Shown here one piece after another: positions 6,397 to 14,363 of a DNA stretch of 21,271 bases. Under the pieces are notes generated by a model that made no database searches, was not told the DNA's origin, and saw only the letters and a program-made list of their open reading frames with translations. Every line of letters starts with the position of its first letter. The first letter of the stretch is position 1. Origin of the DNA: JAFGED01 sp964551295 (lineage in GTDB: Bacteria; Chloroflexota; Anaerolineae; B4-G1); contig CAZKDJ010000053.1 in assembly GCA_964551295.1 (NCBI GenBank), positions 1 through 21,271 on the forward strand. The letters run 5' to 3'. Position numbers and translations under genes: made by a program.

Positions 6397-9300
6397 CACA
6401 CCATCTGACCTGGAAGCGAGGCGGCAGGCTATCCTTGCCGGCCGCGACCCCGATCGTACCTGTATCACGATCTGCGGGGGTACCGGCTGTCGCGTCCACG
6501 GCAGTGAGAAAGTGATCGCTGCCCTGCGCGCCGAGATCACCGGGGCTGGCATCGCGGCAGACGTGCGGATGACCGGCTGCCACGGTTTCTGCGAACAAGG
6601 ACCGGTGGTGGTGATACATCCGAGAGGCATCTTTTACAGGTCGGTCAAGCCGGAAGATGCGCCCGCCATCGTCCACGAAACGCTGGCGCGAAACGAGATC
6701 ATCGAGCGCTTGCTCTACGCCGACCCGCTCACGGGTGAAAAGATCGTTTGCGAACACGACGTTCCCTTCTACGCCAGGCAGACCCGTCACCTGCTGAACC
6801 TCAACGGCCAGATCGACCCCACCAGCATCGAGGACTATATCGCGATCGGCGGCTATGGGGCACTGGCAAAGGCTCTGAGCGGAATGTCGCCAGAAGAGGT
6901 GATCGAGGAAATCAGCAGGGCCGGGTTACGGGGACGGGGCGGGGCCGGGTTTCCCACCGGGCTCAAGTGGAAGCTCTGTCGCCAGACCCCGGGCGAGGTC
7001 AAGTACATCGTCTGCAACGCCGACGAGGGCGACCCCGGCGCGTATATGGACCGCAGTATCGTGGAGGGTAATCCCCACCGGGTGCTGGAGGGGATAATTA
7101 TCGGCGCTTACGCCATCGGCGCGGCGCGCGGTTTCATCTACATCCGGGCCGAATATCCGCTGGCGGTCGAGCATCTGAAAATCGCCCTGGAGCAGATGCA
7201 CGAACATGGCCTGCTGAGCGAGAACATCCTGGGGTCGGGCTTTGATTTCGATCTCGAGATCCGCATGGGGGCCGGGGCCTTTGTCTGCGGCGAGGAGACG
7301 GCGCTGATGGCGTCGATTGAAGGGCAGGTTGGCGAGCCGCGCCCGCGCCCGCCCTTTCCCGCCCAGCGCGGGCTGTGGGGCCGACCCACCAACATCAATA
7401 ACGTCAAGACCTGGGCTAACGTGCCGTTAATCGTCGAGAGGGGAGCGGACTGGTACGCTGGCATCGGTACGGAGACCTGCAAGGGCACCAAGATTTTCTC
7501 CATGGTGGGCAAGGTCAACAACACCGGCTTGGTCGAGGTGCCCATGGGGGTCAGCCTACAGGAGTTGATCTATGAAATTGGCGGCGGCATCGCCAACGGA
7601 AAGGCTTTCAAGGCAGCACAGATCGGCGGGCCGTCGGGCGGCTGCATCCCGGCCGAGCATCTGGACGTGCCCATCGACTACGAGTCGCTGACCGGACTGG
7701 GGGCCATCATGGGCTCCGGCGGCCTGGTGATCTGTGACGAGGACACCTGCATGGTCGATCTGGCCCGTTACTTTATGAGCTTCGCGCAGGAGGAATCGTG
7801 TGGCAAGTGCGTACCCTGCCGCGTAGGGACGAAGGCTATGCTATCGACGCTGGAGCGCATCTGCGCCGGGCAGGGCCGGGTAGGCGACATTGAGTACCTG
7901 GAGGAGATGGCGCAGCACGTCAAGGCTTCATCGTTGTGCGGCCTTGGGCAGACGGCGCCCAACCCGGTATTGACCACGATCCGTTATTTTCGCGACGAGT
8001 ACGAGGCGCACATCCGGGAGCAGCGCTGCCCGGCCGGCGCCTGCACTGCATTGGTGCGGGCCAAGTGCGCCAACGCCTGCCCGACCGAGGTGGACGTGCC
8101 CGCTTACGTGGCCCTCGCCGCCCAGGGCCGTTACGCCGAGGCGCTGGAGGTCCACCGACGGCGCAACCCCTTCGCCCTGATCTGCGGCCGCGTCTGCCCG
8201 GCCTTCTGCGAGTCCAAGTGCCGCCGCGGCGAGTTGGATCAGTCCGTCGCCATCCGCCAGATCAAGCGCTTCCTGGCCGATCACGAACTCGAGCGACCCT
8301 GGACGCCGCCGCGCCTGGAGGAACCCAAGACGGAGCAGGTGGCCATCGTCGGCGCGGGACCCGCCGGCCTGACGGCGGCGCTGCGACTGGCGCAGAAAGG
8401 CTACCCCGTCACCGTTTTTGAGGCGCTGCCCGTGGCAGGCGGCATGATGGCCGTCGGCATCCCCGAGTACCGGCTGCCCCGCGACATCCTAGACGCAGAG
8501 GTGGAGAATATCAGGCGGGCCGGGGTCGAGATCAGGTTGAGCGCGGCGCTGGGCAGAGATTTCAGTGTCGATGATTTGATGGATCGAGATGGGTACAAGG
8601 CCGTTATTTTGGCCATCGGCGCGCACAAGAGCCGCAAACTGGGCGTCGAGGGCGAGGAGATGGAAGGCGTCTATCCCGGCACGCGCTTCCTGTGCGACAT
8701 CGCGCTGGGCGAGGCTCCCGATCTGACCGGCAAGCGGGTGGCCGTTGTCGGCGGCGGCGACGTGGCGATCGACGCCGCGCGCTCGGCCTGGCGGCTGGGC
8801 GCCGGCGCGGTGCACCTCATTTACCGCCGCAGCCAAGCCGACATGCCCGCCCACCGCGCCGAGGTAGAAGCGGCCCACAAAGAGGGCATCCAGTTCCACT
8901 TTTTGACCAACCCCGTTCGCGTGATGGGCGACGGCAGGGTGACCGGCGTCGAGCTGCTGCGCCAGGAGATGGGCGCGTTCGATGCCAGTGGCCGCCGCCG
9001 CCCCGTGCCCATTGCCAGCTCGGAGTTCACGCTGGACGTGGACGTGCTCATCCCAGCCATCGGCCAGGAGCCGGACCTGGCCTGGATGGATGGCGACGAC
9101 TCCATCGAGACTGGGCGCGGCGGAGTCTGCGTTGTGAATGACGGCCTGGCTACCACCCGCGCCGGCGTTTTCGCCGCCGGCGACGCGGTTCTTGGCCCGG
9201 CCACGGTGGTCGAGGCCGTGGCCCAGGGCAACCGTGTGGCCGACACAGTGGATCACTACTTGCGCACCGGCAGCACGGAGCTGGTGACGGCCAGGCCCGG

Positions 9301-9550
9301 CTATGAGATCATCGAGCAGCCGTTCGATCCGGAGCAGTACGCCGGGGCCGCGCGCCTGCAGACGCGCGAGCTTTCCATCGAGGAGCGGCGCGGCAACTTT
9401 GATGAAGTGGAGCTCCTGTTTGACGAAGAGACCGTTCAGGAGGAGTGCAAACGCTGCCTGCGCTGCGATCTGGAATGGTTGGAAACGATGGGGCTGGAAT
9501 ACACCCCGGCTCCGGAGCAGGCGTCGGTCACCGAGAGGAGGAGCGCATGA
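6368..9550 (+). CDS. NuoF-GltD fusion: NADH dehydrogenase flavoprotein joined to GltD-like FAD oxidoreductase
   Basis: A 1060-residue fusion. Residues 30-110 are a thioredoxin-like [2Fe-2S] domain (C36, C41, C71, C75). Residues 125-545 are NuoF: FMN/NADH site 'GRGGAGFPTGLKW' (189-201), 'CNADEGDPGAYMDR' (216-229), 'CGEETAL' (307-313), and a [4Fe-4S] site at C478, C481, C484 and C524. Where NuoF/HydB relatives often carry a ferredoxin tail, a GltD-like part begins: Fer4_20 cysteines C567, C571, C606, C610, C614 and C618, FAD motif 'GAGPAGLTAAL' (662-672), nucleotide motif 'VVGGGDVAIDAA' (793-804), 'AAGDAVLGPATVVEA' (936-950), and a closing CKRCLRC. This gives a continuous electron path from NADH to a GltD partner. 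ATG 6368 is chosen with GGAGG at 6351-6355; it overlaps nuoE by 29 bases, and its stop overlaps the next start (ATGA). Confidence 0.92.
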   Translation: MPKASSKRIDTPSDLEARRQAILAGRDPDRTCITICGGTGCRVHGSEKVIAALRAEITGAGIAADVRMTGCHGFCEQGPVVVIHPRGIFYRSVKPEDAPAIVHETLARNEIIERLLYADPLTGEKIVCEHDVPFYARQTRHLLNLNGQIDPTSIEDYIAIGGYGALAKALSGMSPEEVIEEISRAGLRGRGGAGFPTGLKWKLCRQTPGEVKYIVCNADEGDPGAYMDRSIVEGNPHRVLEGIIIGAYAIGAARGFIYIRAEYPLAVEHLKIALEQMHEHGLLSENILGSGFDFDLEIRMGAGAFVCGEETALMASIEGQVGEPRPRPPFPAQRGLWGRPTNINNVKTWANVPLIVERGADWYAGIGTETCKGTKIFSMVGKVNNTGLVEVPMGVSLQELIYEIGGGIANGKAFKAAQIGGPSGGCIPAEHLDVPIDYESLTGLGAIMGSGGLVICDEDTCMVDLARYFMSFAQEESCGKCVPCRVGTKAMLSTLERICAGQGRVGDIEYLEEMAQHVKASSLCGLGQTAPNPVLTTIRYFRDEYEAHIREQRCPAGACTALVRAKCANACPTEVDVPAYVALAAQGRYAEALEVHRRRNPFALICGRVCPAFCESKCRRGELDQSVAIRQIKRFLADHELERPWTPPRLEEPKTEQVAIVGAGPAGLTAALRLAQKGYPVTVFEALPVAGGMMAVGIPEYRLPRDILDAEVENIRRAGVEIRLSAALGRDFSVDDLMDRDGYKAVILAIGAHKSRKLGVEGEEMEGVYPGTRFLCDIALGEAPDLTGKRVAVVGGGDVAIDAARSAWRLGAGAVHLIYRRSQADMPAHRAEVEAAHKEGIQFHFLTNPVRVMGDGRVTGVELLRQEMGAFDASGRRRPVPIASSEFTLDVDVLIPAIGQEPDLAWMDGDDSIETGRGGVCVVNDGLATTRAGVFAAGDAVLGPATVVEAVAQGNRVADTVDHYLRTGSTELVTARPGYEIIEQPFDPEQYAGAARLQTRELSIEERRGNFDEVELLFDEETVQEECKRCLRCDLEWLETMGLEYTPAPEQASVTERRSA

Positions 9551-9888
9551 TCACGCTGGTGATAGATGGGCAGGAAATAGAAACCGCGCCAGGTCGCACG
9601 GTCCTGGAAGTGGCGCGGGAACACGGCATCCATATCCCCACCCTCTGCTACCACGAGGCCATGGAGCCGTTCGCGGCCTGCCGCCTGTGCGTGGTCGAAG
9701 TGGAGACAGGCCGCGTCCGGCGGCTGGTGGCCTCCTGTGCCTATCCCTGCAGCGACAGCCTGGTCGTGCACACCCACTCGGACAGGGCGTGGTCATGGTC
9801 GAAGGGGATGCCGGCTGCGGCGCGGGAGCGTACTGTTACGGTGGTGCCATCGTGGTCAGGGGAAACGCCGGTGACTTTACCGCCGTGA
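9547..9888 (+). CDS. [2Fe-2S] ferredoxin domain (NuoG N-terminal type), cut short and running out of frame
   Basis: The frame encodes 113 residues. Residues 1-80 are a clear plant-type or NuoG-like [2Fe-2S] domain: 'ITLVIDGQEIETAPGRTVL' and ligands C34, C45, C48 and C64. Up to 'SLVVHTHSDR' (about 9786) it reads like a normal protein. From there to 9888 it reads 'AWSWSKGMPAAARERTV', which is glutamate synthase GXGXG sequence in the wrong frame. The genuine protein would continue into another helix or more clusters. The start overlaps the stop of the NuoF-GltD gene and has GAGAGGAGG just upstream (9533-9541). All four ligands remain, so a small ferredoxin-like product with a random tail could still be made. 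Confidence 0.75.
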   Translation: MITLVIDGQEIETAPGRTVLEVAREHGIHIPTLCYHEAMEPFAACRLCVVEVETGRVRRLVASCAYPCSDSLVVHTHSDRAWSWSKGMPAAARERTVTVVPSWSGETPVTLPP

Positions 9889-10199
9889 TGAACAAAGGCG
9901 CCACCATCATCGTCGCGGGGAACGTGGGCGACGAAGTCGCGACCTACATGCTGGCCGGCGACCTGGTTGTCGTGGGCGACGCCGGCAGGAACCTGGGCAA
10001 CTACCTGATCCGCGGCAACATCTACGTCGGCGGGAAGTGGGAAAGCCTGGGGCATAATACACTGCTGGAGGAGATGGCCCAGGACGACCTGGCCAAGCTG
10101 CGCGCATACTTTGATACATACGGCATCGCGGCCGACCCAGCGACCTTTAAAAAGATCGTCCGTTTGTCGGAGAAGCCGTTCTACAAGTCGAAGAAGTGA
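9789..10199 (+). pseudogene. GXGXG domain of archaeal-type glutamate synthase, 5'-truncated
   Basis: The frame encodes about 136 residues if read from GTG 9789 (ATG 9795 also fits). It shows the repeated turns of the glutamate synthase alpha-subunit C-terminal beta-helix: 'GDAGCGAGAYCYGG', 'GNAGDFTAVMNKG', 'GNVGDEVATYMLAG', 'GDAGRNLGNYLIRG'. A helical tail 'LEEMAQDDLAKLRAYFDTYG' matches separate GXGXG subunits of archaeal-type enzymes. The usual first turns are absent, and the sequence abuts the [2Fe-2S] domain in a different frame without a ribosome site. It therefore looks like the 3' part of a gene whose 5' part was lost with the adjoining DNA. In related loci a class II glutamine amidotransferase gene usually sits nearby, and none is present here. 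Short internal translation is possible but unsupported. Confidence 0.7.
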
Positions 10200-10236
10200 A
10201 TGCAACTGCCGCGAGGCTGATAGAAGGAGAACGATT

Positions 10237-11787
10237 ATGCCACCAGTGAACGGGACTTTTTGCGTGAGCGTGATGAAGGACCGGTGCATCAACGCCAGGA
10301 TGCCCGGCAAATGTGCCACCTGCGTCGAGGTCTGCCCCTACGAGGTCTATGCCATCGACGAAGCGGGAGAGGTACGCGTTCGGAACTATAACGCCTGCGT
10401 CGGCTGTCGCATCTGCTCCGAATTCTGCCCGGAGGACGCCATCCGCATCAACCCCGCCGAATCCGAGTTCCTGGTGCGCTCGCCGTGGACCTTCCCCCAG
10501 GTCGAGGAGATCCACCACAAGGCGCAGACCGGCCAGTACATGCTGCGCGGCTTTGGCACCATGGGGTACACCCCCAGCTTTGATAACATCACCGTCGTGC
10601 CCTCCCAGATTGCCTCGTCGCCCCCACGGGACAAGTACCGGGAGGAGTGCGACCTGGAGGTGGTCATCGGCGAGGATACGTGCGAGCATCCGATACGGAT
10701 GCAGTATCCTTTCCTCTTTCCCGCCATGTCCTTCGGCGCGCTGTCCCGTGAGGCCAGGATGGCGCTGGCTGTCGGCGCTGCTCAGACGGGAATAATCAGC
10801 AACACCGGCGAGGGCGGGCTGCTGCGGGACGAGGCCTGGCTGATCAAGGGGTACGAAAACGAAGAGCGGACGCTGAGGCGGTGGGAACCGGGCGGCTACC
10901 TGGTCGTCCAGTGGTCCACCGGTCGCTGGGGGGTCTCTGCCGGCTATGTCCGTGCTGGGGATGGCGTCGAGATCAAGATCGGCCAGGGAGCCAAGCCGGG
11001 TATGGGCGGCCACCTGCTGGGGGCCAAGGTCACCGCGGAGATAGCCGCCATACGTGGCATCCCCGTCGGCAGCGATGCGCTCTCCCCCTGCCGCTACTAT
11101 GACGTGCAGGACCTGGAGGACATGAAGCGTATGGTCGCCTTCCTGCGCGACGTGACCAACTACCGGGTGCCCATCTTTTTCAAGCTCGGCCCCAGCCGGC
11201 CCTACGAGGACGTCAAAGCCTGCGTCGAGGCCGGGGCGGATGCCATCTCCGTCGACGGGCTGGTAGGCGGCACGGGCGCTTCGCCGGCCATCGTCACCCA
11301 GGGCGTGGGCATCCCCACCGTGGCATTGATCCCGCCGGCTGTGCAGGCGCTGAAGGACCTAGGGGTACATCGCAAGGTCAAGCTCTTCATCCTGGGCGGT
11401 ATCCGCAGCGGGTTGGATGCCTACAAGGCGATGGCGATGGGGGCGGACGGCGTTGGTTTTGGCGCGGCGGCCGAGATCGCCATGGGCTGCCGAGCCTGCA
11501 TGGCCTGCCATACCGGACGCTGTCCCTACGGCATCACCTCTCAGGACCCCGAACTCCGCGCCCGGCTCGATTTCGAGGAGGCCGGTCAGCGGTTGGCCAA
11601 CTTTATCCGGGCCACGACCGAGGAACTCAAGATCCTGACCATGCTCTCCGGTCACGACAATGTGAGGGATCTGAGTGAAGAGGATTTGCGGGCCACGGAG
11701 TTCAATACGGCGGCCATCACCGGGCTCAAGTTGATCGGCTACGAAAAAAGGGTGCCACTGTGGGAGAACGGGCAAGGCAATTGGTGA
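10237..11787 (+). CDS. Archaeal-type glutamate synthase, ferredoxin + FMN synthase subunit
   Basis: A 516-residue protein that would form L-glutamate from 2-oxoglutarate and ammonia on FMN. An N-terminal di-cluster ferredoxin domain has C17, C26, C29, C33 and C54, C57, C60, C64. From about 110 the FMN barrel follows: 'MSFGALSREARMALA' (164-178), 'NTGEGG' (189-194), 'IKIGQGAKPGMGGHL' (246-260), 'VDGLVGGTGASP' (339-350) and 'LGGIRSGLDAYKAMAMGA' (386-403). Cysteines C418, C421, C424 and C429 supply the Fe-S cluster site of the family. AAGGAGA (10224-10230) sits six bases before ATG 10237, a much better start than upstream codons. The amidotransferase that makes ammonia from glutamine is a separate subunit in this type and is not in the window. 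The upstream NuoE/NuoF-GltD genes are the likely electron source. Confidence 0.92.
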   Translation: MPPVNGTFCVSVMKDRCINARMPGKCATCVEVCPYEVYAIDEAGEVRVRNYNACVGCRICSEFCPEDAIRINPAESEFLVRSPWTFPQVEEIHHKAQTGQYMLRGFGTMGYTPSFDNITVVPSQIASSPPRDKYREECDLEVVIGEDTCEHPIRMQYPFLFPAMSFGALSREARMALAVGAAQTGIISNTGEGGLLRDEAWLIKGYENEERTLRRWEPGGYLVVQWSTGRWGVSAGYVRAGDGVEIKIGQGAKPGMGGHLLGAKVTAEIAAIRGIPVGSDALSPCRYYDVQDLEDMKRMVAFLRDVTNYRVPIFFKLGPSRPYEDVKACVEAGADAISVDGLVGGTGASPAIVTQGVGIPTVALIPPAVQALKDLGVHRKVKLFILGGIRSGLDAYKAMAMGADGVGFGAAAEIAMGCRACMACHTGRCPYGITSQDPELRARLDFEEAGQRLANFIRATTEELKILTMLSGHDNVRDLSEEDLRATEFNTAAITGLKLIGYEKRVPLWENGQGNW

Positions 11788-11807
11788 GAAAGCAGGAGGT
11801 AGTGAAA

Positions 11808-12326
11808 ATGTCTGCAATCACATTTGATCAAGCCATTGTGACGAGAATCATGAAGGACGCCATCACGTTCTGCGCCAGGAAAACAGGGCTGAACGACAGG
11901 GAGCAGATTTTGGAGGCCATACATCGTGGCGATTGCTCGGTCTGCGAATACTTGCGCTACGGTCTGGCCAAGGAGATAGCCGCATACCTGGGATTGGTGG
12001 ATAGCACCGTCAAGGCCGTTTACATCTTTGAGCCTGAATACGCAACCAACGCGGATGGGGCCATCCCCGATCGGCCCAATCTAGCGCCGGCCATCAACCT
12101 GATCGCCTGGGTCAGTCGCAAGAGCGCGGCCCTGTCGTCGATCGTGGCCTCAGTGGGTTCGGCCCTGGCTGCCGAGCGCAGGCAACTTGCCTGTCCCAAA
12201 GCCAACGGGATGTGCTACAGGCTTGACGTCAAAGTAGCTGACGATGACGAGGTGCAAGGGCGAGTCGGTTACGGCGCTCTGATTCATTCGCTCTACGTGC
12301 GTCCCATGGAGATCTGGCAAAGGTAG
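11808..12326 (+). CDS. Unrecognised 172-residue protein, last gene of the redox operon
   Basis: I do not recognise this family. The start ATG 11808 has a near-perfect AGGAGGT (11794-11800) seven bases upstream and lies 20 bases after the glutamate synthase stop, so it belongs to that operon. It is probably cytosolic: there is no signal peptide, and the only hydrophobic stretches are short and helix-like. The first half looks helical, with 'EAIHRGDCSVCEYLRYGLA' containing a CxxC pair (C43/C46); further Cys are C22, C129 and C136. The second half is Ala/Ser-rich (about 98-125) followed by 'GMCYRLDVKVADDDEVQG'. The CxxC pair beside Fe-S enzymes might bind metal or act in redox chemistry; this is only a guess from context. 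Confidence 0.75.
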   Translation: MSAITFDQAIVTRIMKDAITFCARKTGLNDREQILEAIHRGDCSVCEYLRYGLAKEIAAYLGLVDSTVKAVYIFEPEYATNADGAIPDRPNLAPAINLIAWVSRKSAALSSIVASVGSALAAERRQLACPKANGMCYRLDVKVADDDEVQGRVGYGALIHSLYVRPMEIWQR

Positions 12327-12423
12327 CGCGTGTTTGGGCATCCAGAGCCTATCGTTTCTCCGTTATCATCAGGTTAAACCAATGTCTGCGCTACCCCAAT
12401 AGCCAAAGGTATGAATCAACCTC

Positions 12424-12472
12424 GGCTTGTTTCGAACCGTGGCAAGGCTGGGTTCTCGCGCCAAAACAAGCC
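12424..12472. repeat. Inverted repeat between convergent genes, possible shared terminator
   Basis: GGCTTGTTT (12424-12432) pairs perfectly with AAACAAGCC (12464-12472), and AACC/GGTT can pair inside. It lies in the 169-base gap between the plus-strand operon ending at 12326 and the minus-strand operon ending at 12496. Location suits a bidirectional terminator, but there is no long T run on either side, and the loop is large. Nothing else recognisable lies in this gap. Confidence 0.4.
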
Positions 12473-12495
12473 AGGAGACAAGCAACGTCGCACGG

Positions 12496-12747
12496 CTACA
12501 CTGTCGCCTCGATTTGCTGATTTATCAGCACAATGATATTTTCTAACGTTTCGATGGTTGCCACAGCCGAAAGGGGGAGTTGTACCTGGTAGGTCTTTGT
12601 CAGGTACATACCTAAACTGAACAATCCCAGCGAATCCATCCCCAGGTCATAGTAAACGTTCATTTCAGGGCGGATATCACCTTTTTCCAGCCCGGTGTAA
12701 TCGGCGATTTTCTCGGCAAAATCAGGCCATTCGATTTTCTCAGTCAT
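12496..12747 (-). CDS. Stand-alone acyl carrier protein
   Basis: An 83-residue carrier protein. The motif 'YYDLGMDSLGLFSLGMYL' holds the Ser (S39 in DSL) that would take a 4'-phosphopantetheine arm. A helical fold precedes and follows it, ending 'IETLENIIVLINQQIE'. AGGAG (12754-12758 on the plus-strand numbering) lies six bases before this ATG, which decides for it over an upstream ATG five codons earlier. It overlaps the end of the ligase gene by eight bases, so the two are translated together. It is the last gene of the minus-strand operon. It does not look like the fatty-acid-synthesis ACP by context. The likely loading enzymes are the adjacent ligases and the activating enzyme the transferase at 18440. 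Confidence 0.9.
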   Translation of the reverse strand: MTEKIEWPDFAEKIADYTGLEKGDIRPEMNVYYDLGMDSLGLFSLGMYLTKTYQVQLPLSAVATIETLENIIVLINQQIEATV

Positions 12748-14350
12748 TTTTTGCTCCTGCAATCGAGTCCAATTCTTTTAGCGCCATGGCCTTCATGGCA
12801 TCCATATCAACCTTACCTACGCCGGGCTTTTTGGGGATTTGCGGTATAAACGTGATCTGATCGGGGACCATGTAGTTGGCGAGTTCTGCCCGGCAGTGTT
12901 TCATCACATCTTTGAGCTGCACCGCATCCTCCGATTGGCGCACGACGAACGCCCACGCCATCTCGCCATACAACGGGTGAGGCACACCCACCACAGCCGA
13001 ATCTTTGACCCCCGCTAATTTATTGAGGTGGTTCTGTACCACTACCGGCGAAACCGATTTACCGCCGCGCTTGATCAGGTATTTCTGCCGCCCGAGCAAG
13101 GTGACGCTGCCATTGTCTTCGTTGCGCACCACGTCGCCGGTGCAGAACCAACCATCGACAAAACTGCGCTGGGTCTCTTCGGGGTTACCGAGATAACCTT
13201 GCAGCACGTTGGGGCCTTTGACGTGGAGGATTCCCTCTTCTCCCGCCGGGATGCTGTTCCCTGCTTCGTCGCGCACCTCGATCTGGTTGCCCACCCCTTC
13301 CACAAGCGTCACCTTGTATGTGGAGGGGACTATACCATCGTCGGGAACTGTCCCCTTCGCGACCATGATCACATCCGAGGTTTCGATCAGCCCATAACCG
13401 TTGGCAAAGCGGTTCAGGTTCGGAAATTTTTCCTTGAGCCGTTGCACCAGGGCTGGGGAAAGGAAATCCATTCCCGTCATCACTCGCTTGATGGATGATC
13501 GGTCGAACGAATCGAGCATGGGCAGCGACAAAATGGCCTCACAAAAAGCCGGTGGAACCGAGATGCTATCGGCCTCCCACTGCGTGACCAACTCCATAAA
13601 TTTCACCGGCGACACGTCCGCAGTAAAGATCATAAACAAACCACTAAACATAACGCCGGAAACCACAATCATCCCCGCAGTAGAGAGGGGAAACGCCATG
13701 GCGGTAGAGTAGCCCGGCGGGCAATCGTCCGTAAAAGGTGTGACCAACTCGGACGCGGCATAGACCTCGGCGGCCAGATTGGCCTGGGTCATCAACACGG
13801 ATTTAGGTATCCCCGTGGTGCCTGAACTGGCAGCGAGCAACAGGGGCAGGTGCGGGGGCGTTTGCTTCAGGATGACGCTGCCCGGATCGAAATCAGCGGG
13901 GGGAGGCGCCATCAGGCTGGTGCCGCCCTCGGGATGAGCGCCCACGGTAACGATCTGGTATTCGGCCCCCGCCTGGGCGGAGGCTTCTTTGAGGGTGGGA
14001 TACTGCCGGCCGGTGGTGATAACCAGTTGGGCGTCGGCGCGCTGGAGCAGGCCCACCTTGCCACGGTCGGGGATCATCGGGTAGAGCGGCAGCGCACAGC
14101 CCCCCAACCGGGAAATGGCAAAGTACAGGTAAATGACCTCCGGGCAGTTGGGCAACGTATAGCCGACAGCGACACCGGGCCGCACATCTAGCTGGGACAT
14201 CTGAATCGTGAAAGCGTCCACCCTGGCGCACAAATCCCCCAGGGTGATCGTATGACCTTGAAAGCCGAGCACAGGTTTTTCGGGCGGAGTGCGTTGGACG
14301 AAATCGTCATAAAGTTCGTTGATCGTTTTCAAATTGGGGGTGACCATCAT
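12740..14350 (-). CDS. Acyl-AMP ligase 1 (ANL superfamily)
   Basis: A 536-residue adenylate-forming enzyme that would activate a carboxylic acid with ATP and pass it to CoA or the neighbouring ACP. Motifs in order are the phosphate loop 'SSGTTGIPKS' (175-184), 'NGYGLIET' (317-324), 'DGWFCTGDVVR' with D406, the hinge 'GRQKYLIKRGGKSVSP' (420-435) and catalytic K513 in 'PGVGKVD'. The length matches acyl-CoA synthetases; there is no carrier domain fused. ATG 14350 is preferred: it lies 13 bases after the previous stop, with AGAGG nine bases upstream, whereas longer starts run into the upstream gene. Its last bases overlap the ACP start. Acyl, aryl or amino acid specificity cannot be read with confidence. 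Confidence 0.9.
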   Translation of the reverse strand: MMVTPNLKTINELYDDFVQRTPPEKPVLGFQGHTITLGDLCARVDAFTIQMSQLDVRPGVAVGYTLPNCPEVIYLYFAISRLGGCALPLYPMIPDRGKVGLLQRADAQLVITTGRQYPTLKEASAQAGAEYQIVTVGAHPEGGTSLMAPPPADFDPGSVILKQTPPHLPLLLAASSGTTGIPKSVLMTQANLAAEVYAASELVTPFTDDCPPGYSTAMAFPLSTAGMIVVSGVMFSGLFMIFTADVSPVKFMELVTQWEADSISVPPAFCEAILSLPMLDSFDRSSIKRVMTGMDFLSPALVQRLKEKFPNLNRFANGYGLIETSDVIMVAKGTVPDDGIVPSTYKVTLVEGVGNQIEVRDEAGNSIPAGEEGILHVKGPNVLQGYLGNPEETQRSFVDGWFCTGDVVRNEDNGSVTLLGRQKYLIKRGGKSVSPVVVQNHLNKLAGVKDSAVVGVPHPLYGEMAWAFVVRQSEDAVQLKDVMKHCRAELANYMVPDQITFIPQIPKKPGVGKVDMDAMKAMALKELDSIAGAKND

Positions 14351-14363
14351 CAGCGGGTACCTC

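Noticed and set aside
5881..9550. Electron-bifurcating [FeFe] hydrogenase or respiratory complex I
   Set aside because: There is no H-cluster protein, no NuoG beyond a short [2Fe-2S] domain, and no NuoB/C/D or membrane subunit; the neighbours are glutamate synthase parts.
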